Positions 16,589 through 25,537 of a stretch of DNA of 64,000 nucleotides are shown in pieces. The notes beneath the pieces were generated by a model. That model was not told the DNA's origin, searched no databases, and was given only the letters and a program-made list of their open reading frames with translations. The position numbers were made by a program, and so were the translations under genes. Origin of the DNA: Sphingobium sp. EP60837 (GTDB lineage Bacteria > Pseudomonadota > Alphaproteobacteria > Sphingomonadales > Sphingomonadaceae); contig NZ_CP015987.1 of the NCBI RefSeq assembly GCF_001658005.1, positions 1 to 64,000 of the forward strand. The letters run 5' to 3'. How positions within the stretch are numbered: the first letter of the stretch is position 1; each line of letters starts with the position of its first letter.

Positions 16589-17599
16589 TTACGTCGCTCG
16601 ATCGCCTACTTCCTCTATGGCGGCGGCGACTTGCTCTGGAACCGCGTAATGAAAGAGGTGCCCCTGTTCAGGTATAATACGCAGCTCCGCCCCTGCTATG
16701 TCGTTCACCAGTTTGCGGGCGTGCTTGTCAACATGAGCAATTTGATCGCCTTCCCCGGCCATGATGATGACGGGGAGGTTTAACTCGCCATAGCGTCTGC
16801 TCAGAGCAATCGCCCCCGGTATCATCATGGCGGTGTCGGCAGCAGTCGCGCGAATTTGGCCCGGGCGAAGCGCCATTGCGACGGGGAAATCGGCAAATTT
16901 TTCCGACACCGGCGCAGGTGAAAAACTTACCTTCAGGGCCGACGGCCCCATCAGGAGGCCCGCAAGGGGCGCAACAGTACGGGCGAGTACGTCACCAAGC
17001 AAGGGCACCGCAGGTACGGACGCTGGCAAGACGTCAGGACGAGCGGAACCATAATAATATCCCGACAAGAGCACGAGACCCGCACTGACATCCGCATTAT
17101 CGAGGGCCAATGCTAGAGCGACCATTGTGCCCCAGCTGTGACCCACGACGACGGCGGGGCCGACACCGATCTGCTTGAGCGCCGCAGCTATTAGATTTGC
17201 CTGCGCCGCGGGCGTCCAGGCACTCGATCGCGGACGGCTGCTGTAGCCAAAGCCCGGCCGATCGAAGGCAATCACTCTGTGATGCTCGGCGGCAAGGCCA
17301 AGCACCCCGCTGACTTCCCAGTCCTGCAGCATCACGCCGTTTCCGTGAAGCAGGACGACGGGAGGACCAACGCCGCGATCAACATAGTGGAGCCGCACGC
17401 CATCGACTTCAATAAATTCGCCGGTGGGCGGGCATTGCGTCTCCACGCGTTTCGAGTTCATATGATTGAACCAAGCCGTGCCGACAAGCGCAGCGGCGCC
17501 CGCGCCAATCGTAATCCACCCTTTGTTAGTGTTGATCGCGGTGGTCAAGGAAGCAGCGGGGCTTCCTGTCCAAGTTTGTACCCTATCTAGCTGTGTCAT
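16589..17599 (-). CDS. membrane-anchored alpha/beta hydrolase
   Basis: A 336-residue alpha/beta-fold hydrolase: 'VVLLHGNGVMLQDWE' (oxyanion HGNG), 'VIAFDRPGFGYSSRP', nucleophile elbow GHSWGT, acid near 'MAGEGDQIAH' and His in 'PEQGHLFHY'. Residues about 27-45 (GWITIGAGAAALVGTAWF) form a probable N-terminal membrane anchor, so the enzyme would face the periplasm or stay tethered. It is followed on the same strand by nothing close; the upstream neighbour on the minus strand is the SLC13 permease. The substrate is unknown. Confidence 0.85.
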   Translation of the reverse strand: MTQLDRVQTWTGSPAASLTTAINTNKGWITIGAGAAALVGTAWFNHMNSKRVETQCPPTGEFIEVDGVRLHYVDRGVGPPVVLLHGNGVMLQDWEVSGVLGLAAEHHRVIAFDRPGFGYSSRPRSSAWTPAAQANLIAAALKQIGVGPAVVVGHSWGTMVALALALDNADVSAGLVLLSGYYYGSARPDVLPASVPAVPLLGDVLARTVAPLAGLLMGPSALKVSFSPAPVSEKFADFPVAMALRPGQIRATAADTAMMIPGAIALSRRYGELNLPVIIMAGEGDQIAHVDKHARKLVNDIAGAELRIIPEQGHLFHYAVPEQVAAAIEEVGDRAT

Positions 17600-17656
17600 G
17601 CTCGCCTAACCATTGTGCACCGCACAAAGTTGCCTCGAGCGCGCCGCCCTGACTTT

Positions 17657-19423
17657 TTATAGGGGCCAAGACCACAGGATGAGAGGTGTACCAACGATCA
17701 GCACAAGCAGCGACAGAGGAGCGCCGAGGCGGGCATAATCACTAAATTTGTAGCCGCCCGGTCCCAGGACAAGTGTGTTGCACTGATGCCCGATCGGCGT
17801 CAGAAAATCACAGCCCGCCCCCACCGCGGTTGCGATCAGGAAGGCTTCGGGCCGATAGCCCAGATCATCGGCAAAGACGGCCGCGATAGGCGCCATGACC
17901 AGAACGGTGGCGGCATTGTTGAGGAATGGCGTCACCGCCATCGCTGAAACCAGGATCAGCGCGACCGCTCCCCAAGGCGGCAGCACTGTAGCGGCGCTTG
18001 CAAGCTGTTTTGCGATAACGTCCGATGCTCCTGTCGTCTGCAGCGTCTCGCTGATCGGGATCAGCGCGGCGAGCATGATGAGGATGGGCCACTCAACCGC
18101 TTCATAGGCTTCACGCACAGGCAGTGCGCCTGTAATGACGACGAGGCCGGCGGCTGCGAAGAAGGCCACCGCCACCGGGACTAAGCCCGCCGCCGTTGCC
18201 ACCATGGCGGTCGCAAGAATGACGAGAGGCAACCAGCCGCGCTTCGACAGGCCCAGTCGGATTGAGCGCTGCGCCAGGGGTAGGGCTCCGAGCTGACGAA
18301 GCCGGCTCGGGAGCTGGTCGACCGATCCCTGCAGGACCAGTGCGTCACCGGCGCGCAACACGATCTGACCCAGCTTCCGCGTGAGGGTTTCTCCCGCTCG
18401 CGCGACCCCGATGAGGTTGATGCCGAAGCGCTCACGCAGCAGCAACCTGCCTGCGGTCCGGCCAATCAAGACGGAGTCGGTCGTTACCACCGCCTCGATC
18501 ACGCCGACCTCGTCGCTGCTGTGATTGTCATCCTTCTTACCACCAGCGAGGGTCAGCTTGTCGCGAGCGATCACCCGCTCCAGCGCGTCCGGTTCGCCGG
18601 CGACAATGAGGATGTCATGTTCCTCCAGATGGACCTCGGGATGCACCGTGCCGCGCATGTCGCCGCGCAGCAGGCTCGTGACCGTGACCTGTTCCTCATG
18701 CCGCTCCTGGAAACTGGCGATGGTCTCGCCGATCGCGGGTGAGCCCGCGGTTACGGTTGCTTGGGTCACATAATCGGAGATATTGAGCGCCTCACCTAAT
18801 GTTGGAACGCCGCGCCTGTTCCTGGGAAGAAGCCGATAGCCAAAGCGAAGAAAGATGAGGCCAATGACCAGCAGGCCGAAGCCGGTCGGGAGAAAATCGA
18901 ACATAGCAAACGGCTGGCCGGTCATATCCTCGCGTACGCGGCTGACAATGATATTGGGCGAGGTGCCTACCAACGTCATTAGGCCGCCTAGCAGCGAGGC
19001 GAACGCCATCGGCATCAGATAGACCGACGGACTAGTCTCGTTCTTCTTCGCCATCTGCAGCGCGGCGGGCATCAGCATGGCAAGCGCGCCGACATTCTTA
19101 ATAAGCGCGGACGCGAAGCCGACTGATGCGGTGAGGACGAGCAGTTGCGAGCGGACACGCTGAACCCGAGCCGACATGAACCCAAGCACGGTTTCCACTA
19201 CGCCAGAGCGCTGGACGGCAGCCGACATGACGAGGGCTGAACCGACGATGATCACGATGTCGTCGGAAAATCCGGAAAAGGCATCCTCTGGCTTAACGAT
19301 TCCCACAAGCATGGCCGAGAGCAGAGAAATAACCGCGGTCACGTCATAACGGTATCGGCCCCAGATGAAGAGGCTCATCATGCCCGCGAGAGTGGCGATG
19401 GAAAGCCATTGAGAAAGGCTCAT
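17657..19423 (-). CDS. SLC13-family permease with two RCK/TrkA-C domains
   Basis: A 588-residue inner-membrane transporter. About ten to twelve hydrophobic helices flank a soluble insert. 'VSLLRGDMRG'-like beta-rich segments in the insert ('EEHDILIVAGEPDALERVI' and 'RAGDALVLQGSVDQLPSRL') are the tandem RCK_C domains that define the SLC13 (DASS) CitT-like/SAC1 subgroup. 'GTSPNIIVSRV' and 'NNAATVLVMAPIA' are the twin Na+/substrate signature loops (SNT-like) of the DASS fold. Likely substrates are sulfate, di-/tricarboxylates or other anions. The start at 19423 follows immediately after a plausible leader; no operon partner is close. Confidence 0.9.
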   Translation of the reverse strand: MSLSQWLSIATLAGMMSLFIWGRYRYDVTAVISLLSAMLVGIVKPEDAFSGFSDDIVIIVGSALVMSAAVQRSGVVETVLGFMSARVQRVRSQLLVLTASVGFASALIKNVGALAMLMPAALQMAKKNETSPSVYLMPMAFASLLGGLMTLVGTSPNIIVSRVREDMTGQPFAMFDFLPTGFGLLVIGLIFLRFGYRLLPRNRRGVPTLGEALNISDYVTQATVTAGSPAIGETIASFQERHEEQVTVTSLLRGDMRGTVHPEVHLEEHDILIVAGEPDALERVIARDKLTLAGGKKDDNHSSDEVGVIEAVVTTDSVLIGRTAGRLLLRERFGINLIGVARAGETLTRKLGQIVLRAGDALVLQGSVDQLPSRLRQLGALPLAQRSIRLGLSKRGWLPLVILATAMVATAAGLVPVAVAFFAAAGLVVITGALPVREAYEAVEWPILIMLAALIPISETLQTTGASDVIAKQLASAATVLPPWGAVALILVSAMAVTPFLNNAATVLVMAPIAAVFADDLGYRPEAFLIATAVGAGCDFLTPIGHQCNTLVLGPGGYKFSDYARLGAPLSLLVLIVGTPLILWSWPL

Positions 19424-19503
19424 GAGGCGAGAGCGACGCCGAAGCTTATGGGGCCATTACTCCGAGGGATGGTCAACTCAGCGGGCAGGCTGCGGAATTT
19501 GGG

Positions 19504-19923
19504 TCAGTCTCGCAGGCTGTGGGGAACGATCCCACCATTCTCTGTGAGCTTGGACATGACAGCTTTGTGAAGGGCGATATTCTGCTCGGCGCTTCCATCT
19601 GCGCCGGCTCGGACACCGAGTTCTTCCGCAAGCTCCTTGCGAGCGGCAAGGCTGGGGTCGAGGTCGAGCAGCTTCAGAAGATCGACGATCGAGCTTTGAT
19701 AATTGCCGCCTCCGCCCTTCAGGTCAGCCATGGAGGTGAGGACTGCACCAACGTCAACTTGGGCCGTTACTGCCACTTGTGGCGCCGTGGTCGCTGGAGT
19801 GGGCGATGAAGGCCGCGCCGCTGCCGCGCTGGCAGTGTTTGGAGGAGGTGTGGGCGCGGTCTTACTCTGCGGCTTCCCGCCACGGTGAAAAATCTTGTCC
19901 ATAATCTTACCGAAGACGCTCAT
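19504..19923 (-). CDS. DUF3597 domain protein
   Basis: A 139-residue protein with an N-terminal 'MSVFGKIMDKIFH', a Pro/Ala/Thr-rich linker (residues about 20-60) and a C-terminal DUF3597 domain: 'DVGAVLTSMADLKGGGGNYQ', 'SSIVDLLKLLDLDPSLAAR', 'KELAEELGVRAGADGSAEQN' and 'ALHKAVMSKLTENGG'. DUF3597 resembles LysM-adjacent or stress-related small proteins; no function is established. GGAGA lies about eight bases before the ATG. It stands alone. Confidence 0.88.
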   Translation of the reverse strand: MSVFGKIMDKIFHRGGKPQSKTAPTPPPNTASAAAARPSSPTPATTAPQVAVTAQVDVGAVLTSMADLKGGGGNYQSSIVDLLKLLDLDPSLAARKELAEELGVRAGADGSAEQNIALHKAVMSKLTENGGIVPHSLRD

Positions 19924-20039
19924 GATCTGCTTCTCCTGTCATTTCACTGCCAAGAAACGAGGGGCGAGCGTGAAGGGTCCGGCGGAACGAGCAGGCTCGC
20001 GGTGGGTTGAGCGCGAACAGGCGTACAGGAAGGTGATAG

Positions 20040-20612
20040 ATGAACCGGAAGCCCACTCTTTTGGCAGTTGTACTGGCCGCAGCGGCCTTGGCGAGCTGCG
20101 GTAGGCAGCCTGAACCTACCGCCAACCAATCCTCGGCTGGCGCGACCAACGGTCTGAGTGCTATCGAGCAAACGCCAGCACAGCCGAGCGCGGGCCAAGC
20201 CTTCGCCGATGCCGCCGCCGCGAGCGACATGTTTGAGATTGAAAGTTCGAAGCTGGCCAAGACGAACGCTGCGTCGACCGCGGTAAAGCGATTCGCACAA
20301 TCCATGATCAAGGCGCACATGGATTCTACGACGAAACTAGTGGAGGCCGCTGGCCAGGCCGCGCCATCCATCGCCCCCAAAGTTGTATTGAGCGCCAACC
20401 AACAACAGGTATTGGATGGGCTTAAGCTCAAAAAAGGTGCTGAGTTTGACGCCGCTTATATCGCCACCCAACGAGAAGCCCATCAAGCGACACTCGAAGA
20501 GCTCAAGGCCTATTCTAGTAATGGTGACGTTCCGTCTCTCAAGGCCTTTGCAACCGCACTCGTACCGATCGTGACTGGGCATCTCAACATGGCGAACGGT
20601 CTTGAAATCTAA
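20040..20612 (+). CDS. DUF4142 (ferritin-like) lipoprotein
   Basis: A 190-residue predicted lipoprotein: lipobox LASC near residue 20, a short linker, and a DUF4142 four-helix domain beginning 'AFADAAAASDMFEIESSKLA', with 'VKRFAQSMIKAHMDSTTKLV' and the closing 'HLNMANGLE'. The family is ferritin-like in fold but usually lacks a full metal site; it is common in sphingomonads and linked to envelope or stress roles. AGGAAGG precedes the ATG. A paralogue is at 60009-60638. Confidence 0.88.
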   Translation: MNRKPTLLAVVLAAAALASCGRQPEPTANQSSAGATNGLSAIEQTPAQPSAGQAFADAAAASDMFEIESSKLAKTNAASTAVKRFAQSMIKAHMDSTTKLVEAAGQAAPSIAPKVVLSANQQQVLDGLKLKKGAEFDAAYIATQREAHQATLEELKAYSSNGDVPSLKAFATALVPIVTGHLNMANGLEI

Positions 20613-20959
20613 GCTAAACAAGCGGCGCCGTTGCCTATTGCTCCCTTGCCGACATACTAAGCAGCAGGACGCGTGGTTGGCTCTATCATTGACAATCGTT
20701 TAGGGTGAGGGCACGATCTTACTTAGGTCCGGCATCTCGTCGAACCATGCTGCCGGTAGGCGGCATCGCTGCCTTTGCGCAGCAAAGTGTTTCCGTCCCG
20801 CGCGCAGGTTGCCCCACAACATGCCTTTATGGGTGCTCGTTCATCAAACGGCCAGCCAGAAGATGCCGTCGGTCCGCTCCTGATAAGCGTAGGATGCTCG
20901 CAGAGGACCCGAATGGGTCATTGCAGGAGCGACTTGAGCGGGACATTCGACCCCCGCGG
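20613..20959. other. non-coding stretch
   Basis: No gene, RNA or clear repeat seen. The base mix and lack of sustained frames resemble degraded sequence next to the receptor remnant. Confidence 0.4.
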
Positions 20960-21103
20960 CTACAAGAACGCCTTTTCGCCGATCGGTTGATACACATTCG
21001 AGGCGCTGCCTGGGCCGACATAGGCCGGGTCGCTGGCATTGACATAGAAGCCCGAGCCATAATTGCGGTCCAGATGGGCGCGGAGGGTTAAGCCACCGAA
21101 CAT
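20960..21103 (-). pseudogene. possible C-terminal fragment of a TonB-dependent receptor
   Basis: The minus-strand frame reads 'GGLTLRAHLDRNYGSGFYV' then 'NASDPAYVGPGSASNVYQP' and stops shortly after. The pattern of an Asn/Asp-Arg-x-Tyr strand followed by a Phe-Tyr-Val strand and a loop with 'PAYVGPG..NVYQPG' resembles the last barrel strands of siderophore receptors, but the final aromatic C-terminus is missing. It has no start or upstream plug, so if real it is only debris. Confidence 0.35.
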
Positions 21104-21321
21104 ATTCTAGAAGAAGGTCAACACGGACCGCAAAGTCCTCGATGATTGATGACTAAGGTTAGAGGAAATTGAAGATGGACTGCCTTTGATGACGTGATTA
21201 GAATTGCTGAGTTCAACGAAGTGGTGATCGGTTGACATTGAACGGGCAGTCCGCTCCTGAGAGGGTTAAATTTGGTAATTCAACAGCCGATAAGGGTTGT
21301 TACCACTACTAGGCGGTGGCA

Positions 21322-23256
21322 TTAACCGTTAATGCTTCCTTCTTCCAATCCAACCGAGAGGTTGGTGAGCTGGCCGATCCCAGCTGTGAGTGTCTCCAAC
21401 TTATAGGGCTTGCGAAGAATAGGAAATTCTCGCTCATTCTGCGGAATGAACTGTTTACTGCTGTAGCCGCTGGCGAGAAGCACAGGAATGTCGGTATAGG
21501 TTTCCCGGATCTTTTTAGCTAGATCGAGCCCGCTCATGCCCGGCATGACGATGTCCGAGAAGACCAGATCAACATCATGCGCTTTCAGCTGTTCAAGCGC
21601 TTCATTTCCGTTTGACGCTTCGATCACACCACAGCCCAGTTCGCCCAGCAGTTGCCGCGCGAAATAACGGACATGCTCGCTATCTTCGACGACGAGCACC
21701 TTCAAGCCAGGAAACCGGGTAATTTCTTCCGGTCCGGCGCTATCCGTTTGTCGTTCTTTGCGGGTGCGGGGAAGCCAAAGTTCCACCCGCGCGCCTTTCC
21801 CGACCTCGGAGACAATGCGGGCTGTTCCGCCGGATTGAACGGCATAGCCATGAATTTGTGAGAGGCCCAAGCCTGTGCCCTTGCCTACTGCCTTGGTGGT
21901 GAAGAAGGGTTCAAAAACGCGCTTGAGAGTTTCAGGAGGGATACCTTCGCCTGTATCGGCGATTGCCAATATGACTCCATCGCCCTCCGGCCTAGGCGCA
22001 TTCGCTGTCGAGATCGTAATCCGCCCTCCGTTCTGCATCGCATCGCGTGCATTTAGAACCGCATTAAGTAGGGCGGCTTCCAGCCCGGTCGGATCTATCT
22101 CTACGTTCCACAAGGCGGGAGCGAGATCGAGCTCCACTTCATAGCGGCTTCCTAGCGTGCGCTGCAGCATCTCGCCCATGGCGTCCAGGCGGACGCTGAG
22201 ATCGAGGACCTCCGGTTCCAGCGGCTGGCGGCGCGCGAAAGCCAATAGCTGAGACGTCAGGCTCGTCGCTCGCTCGGCGGTCTCCAACATGACTGACAAA
22301 TATCGGCTACGCTTCTCAACCGGCATGTCAGGCTGCCTCAACATGAGGTCTGCCGAACCGCTCAGGACGGTCATCAAGTTGTTGAAATCATGAGCAATGC
22401 CTCCGGCGAGTTCACCCAGAGCCTGCAACTTTTGTGATTGGAGCAGCGCTTCTTGGGTTTGTCGAAGGTCGTGTTCGGCCTGCCTTTTTTCACTTATGTC
22501 GCGGGTGATCTTTGCGAAGCCGACATGTTCGCCGGCTTCGTTGTAGATCGGATCGATGAGAACATGTGCCCAAAATAGCGACCCGTCCTTGCGGACCCGC
22601 TGCGCCTCGGCTTCAAACTTGCCATCCCGCAGGGAAGCAGCCAATGCCATCTCCGGGGTGCCCCGACCCCGTTCTTCCTCTGTGTAGAAAAGCGAGAAAT
22701 GCCGCCCGAGGACTTCTTGCTCCTCATAACCTTTGATGGCCGCCGCGCCCGAGTTCCAGCTTGTGATCCTGCCCTGCGGGTCGAGCATATAAATCGCATA
22801 GTCGCGTACGCCTTGCACAAGCAGCCGCAGCTGCAAGGCGCTTTCGTACGTCGCCTTTTCCAGCTGCCGTTTCTCGGTGATGTCGCGGGTAATCTTGGCG
22901 AAGCCTACGAGTGCTCCGTCTTCCTCTCGAATGGCATCCAATATCGCATGCGCCAAAAAGCGAGTGCCATCCTTCCTGATCCGCCAGCCTTCCGCCTCAA
23001 ATCGGCCCTCTCGGGCCGCCGTTTCCAGCGCGCGTTGGGGAAGGCGCAGATCACAGTCTTCCTGGGAGAAAAAGCGGGAGAAATGCTCGCCGACAATCTC
23101 GTCGGCGGTATAGCCTTTGAAACGCTCCGCCCCGCTGTTCCAGGTCACCACCCGGCCTTCGGGATCGAGCATATAGATGGCATAATCGGTTACGGCGTCG
23201 ACGAGCTTTTGGAATGTCTCTGCAGGGGGCTGCTTCTTGACTTCGAATGGACGCAA
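21322..23256 (-). CDS. hybrid sensor histidine kinase, PAS-PAS-HisKA-HATPase-REC
   Basis: A 644-residue soluble sensor. Two PAS domains at about residues 15-128 and 143-258 are near copies of one another ('YAIYMLDP.G...WNSGA' occurs in both, and both end in '[13 protein letters not shown]'). HisKA has the phospho-acceptor His289 in [11 protein letters not shown], and the HATPase carries '[12 protein letters not shown]', 'DTGEGIP' and 'GKGTGLGLS'. A C-terminal receiver contains [11 protein letters not shown] and phospho-Asp in [11 protein letters not shown]. There are no membrane helices. The start at 23256 is TTG, with a poor ribosome site. It is followed in the opposite reading order by the LOV-HTH gene, only 117 bases upstream on the same strand, so they may act together. 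Confidence 0.93.
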   Translation of the reverse strand: MRPFEVKKQPPAETFQKLVDAVTDYAIYMLDPEGRVVTWNSGAERFKGYTADEIVGEHFSRFFSQEDCDLRLPQRALETAAREGRFEAEGWRIRKDGTRFLAHAILDAIREEDGALVGFAKITRDITEKRQLEKATYESALQLRLLVQGVRDYAIYMLDPQGRITSWNSGAAAIKGYEEQEVLGRHFSLFYTEEERGRGTPEMALAASLRDGKFEAEAQRVRKDGSLFWAHVLIDPIYNEAGEHVGFAKITRDISEKRQAEHDLRQTQEALLQSQKLQALGELAGGIAHDFNNLMTVLSGSADLMLRQPDMPVEKRSRYLSVMLETAERATSLTSQLLAFARRQPLEPEVLDLSVRLDAMGEMLQRTLGSRYEVELDLAPALWNVEIDPTGLEAALLNAVLNARDAMQNGGRITISTANAPRPEGDGVILAIADTGEGIPPETLKRVFEPFFTTKAVGKGTGLGLSQIHGYAVQSGGTARIVSEVGKGARVELWLPRTRKERQTDSAGPEEITRFPGLKVLVVEDSEHVRYFARQLLGELGCGVIEASNGNEALEQLKAHDVDLVFSDIVMPGMSGLDLAKKIRETYTDIPVLLASGYSSKQFIPQNEREFPILRKPYKLETLTAGIGQLTNLSVGLEEGSING

Positions 23257-23373
23257 TAGATTGATCCCGTGCTAAGCCCCCCGGCCTGATATCATGGACT
23301 AAAGTCCATACTCCCCCAAGCGCCGGGCGCAACAGGAAATCGCTTTTCTGGAACACGCCAGCAATGCTTTGCC

Positions 23374-24015
23374 CTAGAAGCCTGCTTCGATGGCGATCCG
23401 CATGGCCTCGCCGGCCGTACTCACGCCAAGCCGCTTCATAAGGGCACCGCGATGCATCTTGATGGTCTTCTCTGTCAGGCCAAGCTCCTTGCCGATGTGC
23501 CGATTTCGCAGCCCCCGTGCCATCAGTTGCAGCACAGCCTTTTGTCGCGGGGTGAGCGCGCCGATCCGCTCCGCTGCCGAGGTCTGGGCTAATCCTGCAT
23601 GCTGGCGATCAACCTCCATTTGGCTTCCCACGAAGTAGGCGATCTCTCCGTAGTCATCGAACAGCGGCGCGATCATCACTGCGTTGATGAACCTGCTGCC
23701 GTCCTTGCGGTAGTTGATCAATTCCACCACCTCTGGCGTAGCCGCCGCGATCGCCCGGCTCAGGAGCGCCGAGCCAGCACGATCCGTTTCTGGCCCCGCT
23801 AAAATGCGGCAATTGCGGCCGATGAGTTCCTCTTCTGTATATCCGGTCAACTGCTCGAACCGCCCGTTGGCGGCTATAATGGGGTTATCAACGCCCTTAG
23901 CGTCGGTGATGATCGACGGGATTGGCGACAGTCGGATAGAGCGGATGAGCTCCGTTCTTTCGTTCAGGCGCTTTGCCAAACTCATCCTCTTCGGCCGTCT
24001 ACGGGGCCTACCCAT
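23374..24015 (-). CDS. LOV-HTH light-responsive transcription factor (EL222-like)
   Basis: A 213-residue regulator. Residues about 28-140 form a LOV-type PAS domain: GRNCRILAGPETD contains the flavin-adduct Cys69, 'NYRKDGSRFINAVMIAPL' and 'YFVGSQMEVD' are LOV-typical. Residues about 150-213 are a LuxR-type helix-turn-helix: 'LTPRQKAVLQLMARGLRN' and 'ELGLTEKTIKMHRGALMKRL'. The order and length match EL222 of Erythrobacter litoralis, a sphingomonad relative, in which blue light releases the HTH to bind DNA. The usual NCRFLQ is NCRILA here; EL222 itself has Ala at the Gln position as I recall it. An ATG ten codons later is also possible. It probably shares a light or redox circuit with the adjacent histidine kinase. 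Confidence 0.9.
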   Translation of the reverse strand: MGRPRRRPKRMSLAKRLNERTELIRSIRLSPIPSIITDAKGVDNPIIAANGRFEQLTGYTEEELIGRNCRILAGPETDRAGSALLSRAIAAATPEVVELINYRKDGSRFINAVMIAPLFDDYGEIAYFVGSQMEVDRQHAGLAQTSAAERIGALTPRQKAVLQLMARGLRNRHIGKELGLTEKTIKMHRGALMKRLGVSTAGEAMRIAIEAGF

Positions 24016-24242
24016 ATCAAGAATAATGTATGATGTTCAACGTCCGCACAGCGACAAATTTGTCGCATGCGATGGACGTAAGTAGCTTCAGGCCCCCAAT
24101 CGAGCTGAATGTTTCGGCGCTAGCGATAGACCACTTATATTATCTCGTTTCGCTGTGGCCCATATGGTGTGAATAGCTCGGGAAAGCGCAATCCTGCATG
24201 ATCCCGCTGCCCATATATTAGCCGTGCCTTGGCGTCCCTTGC

Positions 24243-24539
24243 TCATCCCGGAGCGTCCAGCGCCAACAGGTCCTGCTCTTCTGGATGACGTTCGATATAG
24301 GCTTCAACAAAATGGCAGAGCGGTACGACTTTCAGGCCGCGCTCGCGCGCGTCGGCCAGTGCAGCTCTGACGAGGCGACTGCCCACGCCCTGGCCTTCCA
24401 GCGCCTCGGGCACTTCGGTATGGGTGAAGACTAGGGCGCCCTCGCGCTGCTCATAGGCCGCGATCGCTAGTTGTCCGTCGATCGTCAGCTCATAACGTCC
24501 TTTCGCCGCATTATTTCGAACATTGCTTATGTCGGCCAC
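24243..24539 (-). CDS. small GNAT-type N-acetyltransferase (YidJ/COG2388-like)
   Basis: A 98-residue protein of the short GNAT group: 'YELTIDGQLAIAAYE', 'LVFTHTEVPEALEGQGVGSR' (the acetyl-CoA pyrophosphate loop Q-G-V-G-S), 'LVRAALADARERGLKVVPLC' and 'YIERHPEEQDLL'. Members acetylate small amines or act as minimal GNATs of unknown substrate. The start is GTG at 24539 with GGGAGA eight bases upstream. It directly follows the broken yjbQ gene on the same strand. Confidence 0.87.
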   Translation of the reverse strand: MADISNVRNNAAKGRYELTIDGQLAIAAYEQREGALVFTHTEVPEALEGQGVGSRLVRAALADARERGLKVVPLCHFVEAYIERHPEEQDLLALDAPG

Positions 24540-24567
24540 AATCTTGTCTCCCGGTTCGATCCGCCAC

Positions 24568-25076
24568 TCACTCGCCCATCAGGTGAAGCACAAGCCGTCG
24601 GGCGTGAGCCGCTCGTCGATTTGAACAGGTAGATACCTTGCCATGTTCCAAGGGTAAGAGCGCCATCGATTACCGGAATGGAAAGATGCATGTGCGTCAG
24701 TGCCGCGCGCAGATGGGCGGGCATGTCTTCAGGTCCCTCATCGTTATGCTCAAAGCGATACCGGTCTTTGGGCGCGATTCGCGCGAAATAGGCCTCGCGA
24801 TCCGTGCGGGCCGCGGGCGCCGCGGTTTCCCTGTATGAGCAGCGAAGCAGAGGTGTGCTGGCAGAAGACCGTAAGTGTACCCACAACAATCCCGCTCTCC
24901 TGTACCCAGCGCAGGATTGGCTGCGTCACCTCGTGCAGCCCCTGCCCAGGCGTGTTGATCCTCAGGATCGTCGTCGTCTGCGGGATAGCGCCTTTCCACG
25001 GAAATTCACGTTTCGATCGTGCGCAAACGGCGGGACCGCAAGGGGCGTGGGCCACGAAAGCCGTCGTATTGTCCAC
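24568..25076 (-). pseudogene. yjbQ: YjbQ/UPF0047 (thiamin-phosphate-synthase-like) gene with two +1 frameshifts
   Basis: The family is unmistakable when three frames are joined: 'ILRINTPGQGLHEVTQPIL' and 'TVFCQHTSASLLIQ' in the first frame, 'REAYFARIAPKDRYRFEHN', 'DEGPEDMPAHLRAALTHMHL' and 'GTWQGIYLF' in the second, and 'RRAAHARRLVLHLMGE' plus stop in the third. The first switch falls in a GGG run near 24822 and the second in an AAA run near 24622; deleting one base at each restores the full protein. Start is GTG at 25076 or a later site. Two homopolymer insertions could be real mutations or assembly errors. Confidence 0.8.
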
Positions 25077-25349
25077 TTTTCATAATGCGGCACTATGTCA
25101 GATTCGTTGTCGAAGCTCGCGAATGCAAGCTCCAACTCATCGCCGGCGAGGCTTGCAAAGCGCGCTCCGGGCCGCGAGCAATGTAGCCCGAGATAGTCGG
25201 GCCTACTCTTCCATCCGGCATGCAGACCGACGGCAGCGCGCCGAAAGAGGGCAAAGGTGAGATAGGACGCGCCATGCGCCTTCTGGAAGACAAGGCGGTG
25301 GCACAGGTCAACCCGCCTGCCTCTCCGTGCGGGATGAACCGCAACGCAT
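24962..25349 (-). pseudogene. possible gene fragment of unknown family
   Basis: A minus-strand frame without a start reads coherently as protein: 'LCHRLVFQKAHGASYLTFAL', 'FRRAAVGLHAGWKSRPDYLG', 'LHCSRPGARFASLAGDELEL' and 'FASFDNESDIVPHYEKW'. Alternating hydrophobic and aromatic residues suggest a folded domain. A TGA lies just upstream and no ATG opens it. It overlaps the 5' end of the yjbQ remnant in another frame, so at most one of the two used this start region. The family was not recognised. Confidence 0.3.
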
Positions 25350-25537
25350 CACACGCGCAGCTGCTCGACCGAGTTGACGGGGCCGAACGACTTGGATTCC
25401 TCGACGGAACTGACAGAAGGATGTCGGAATTGCGGCGTTGGACTTCACTTACAGCGCATTTATCAGGTTCTATCGAACTCGGGTAGAACCACCTAAATAC
25501 CCTATATTCGATTCCGCCTCGACCCCGAGACATGTTT

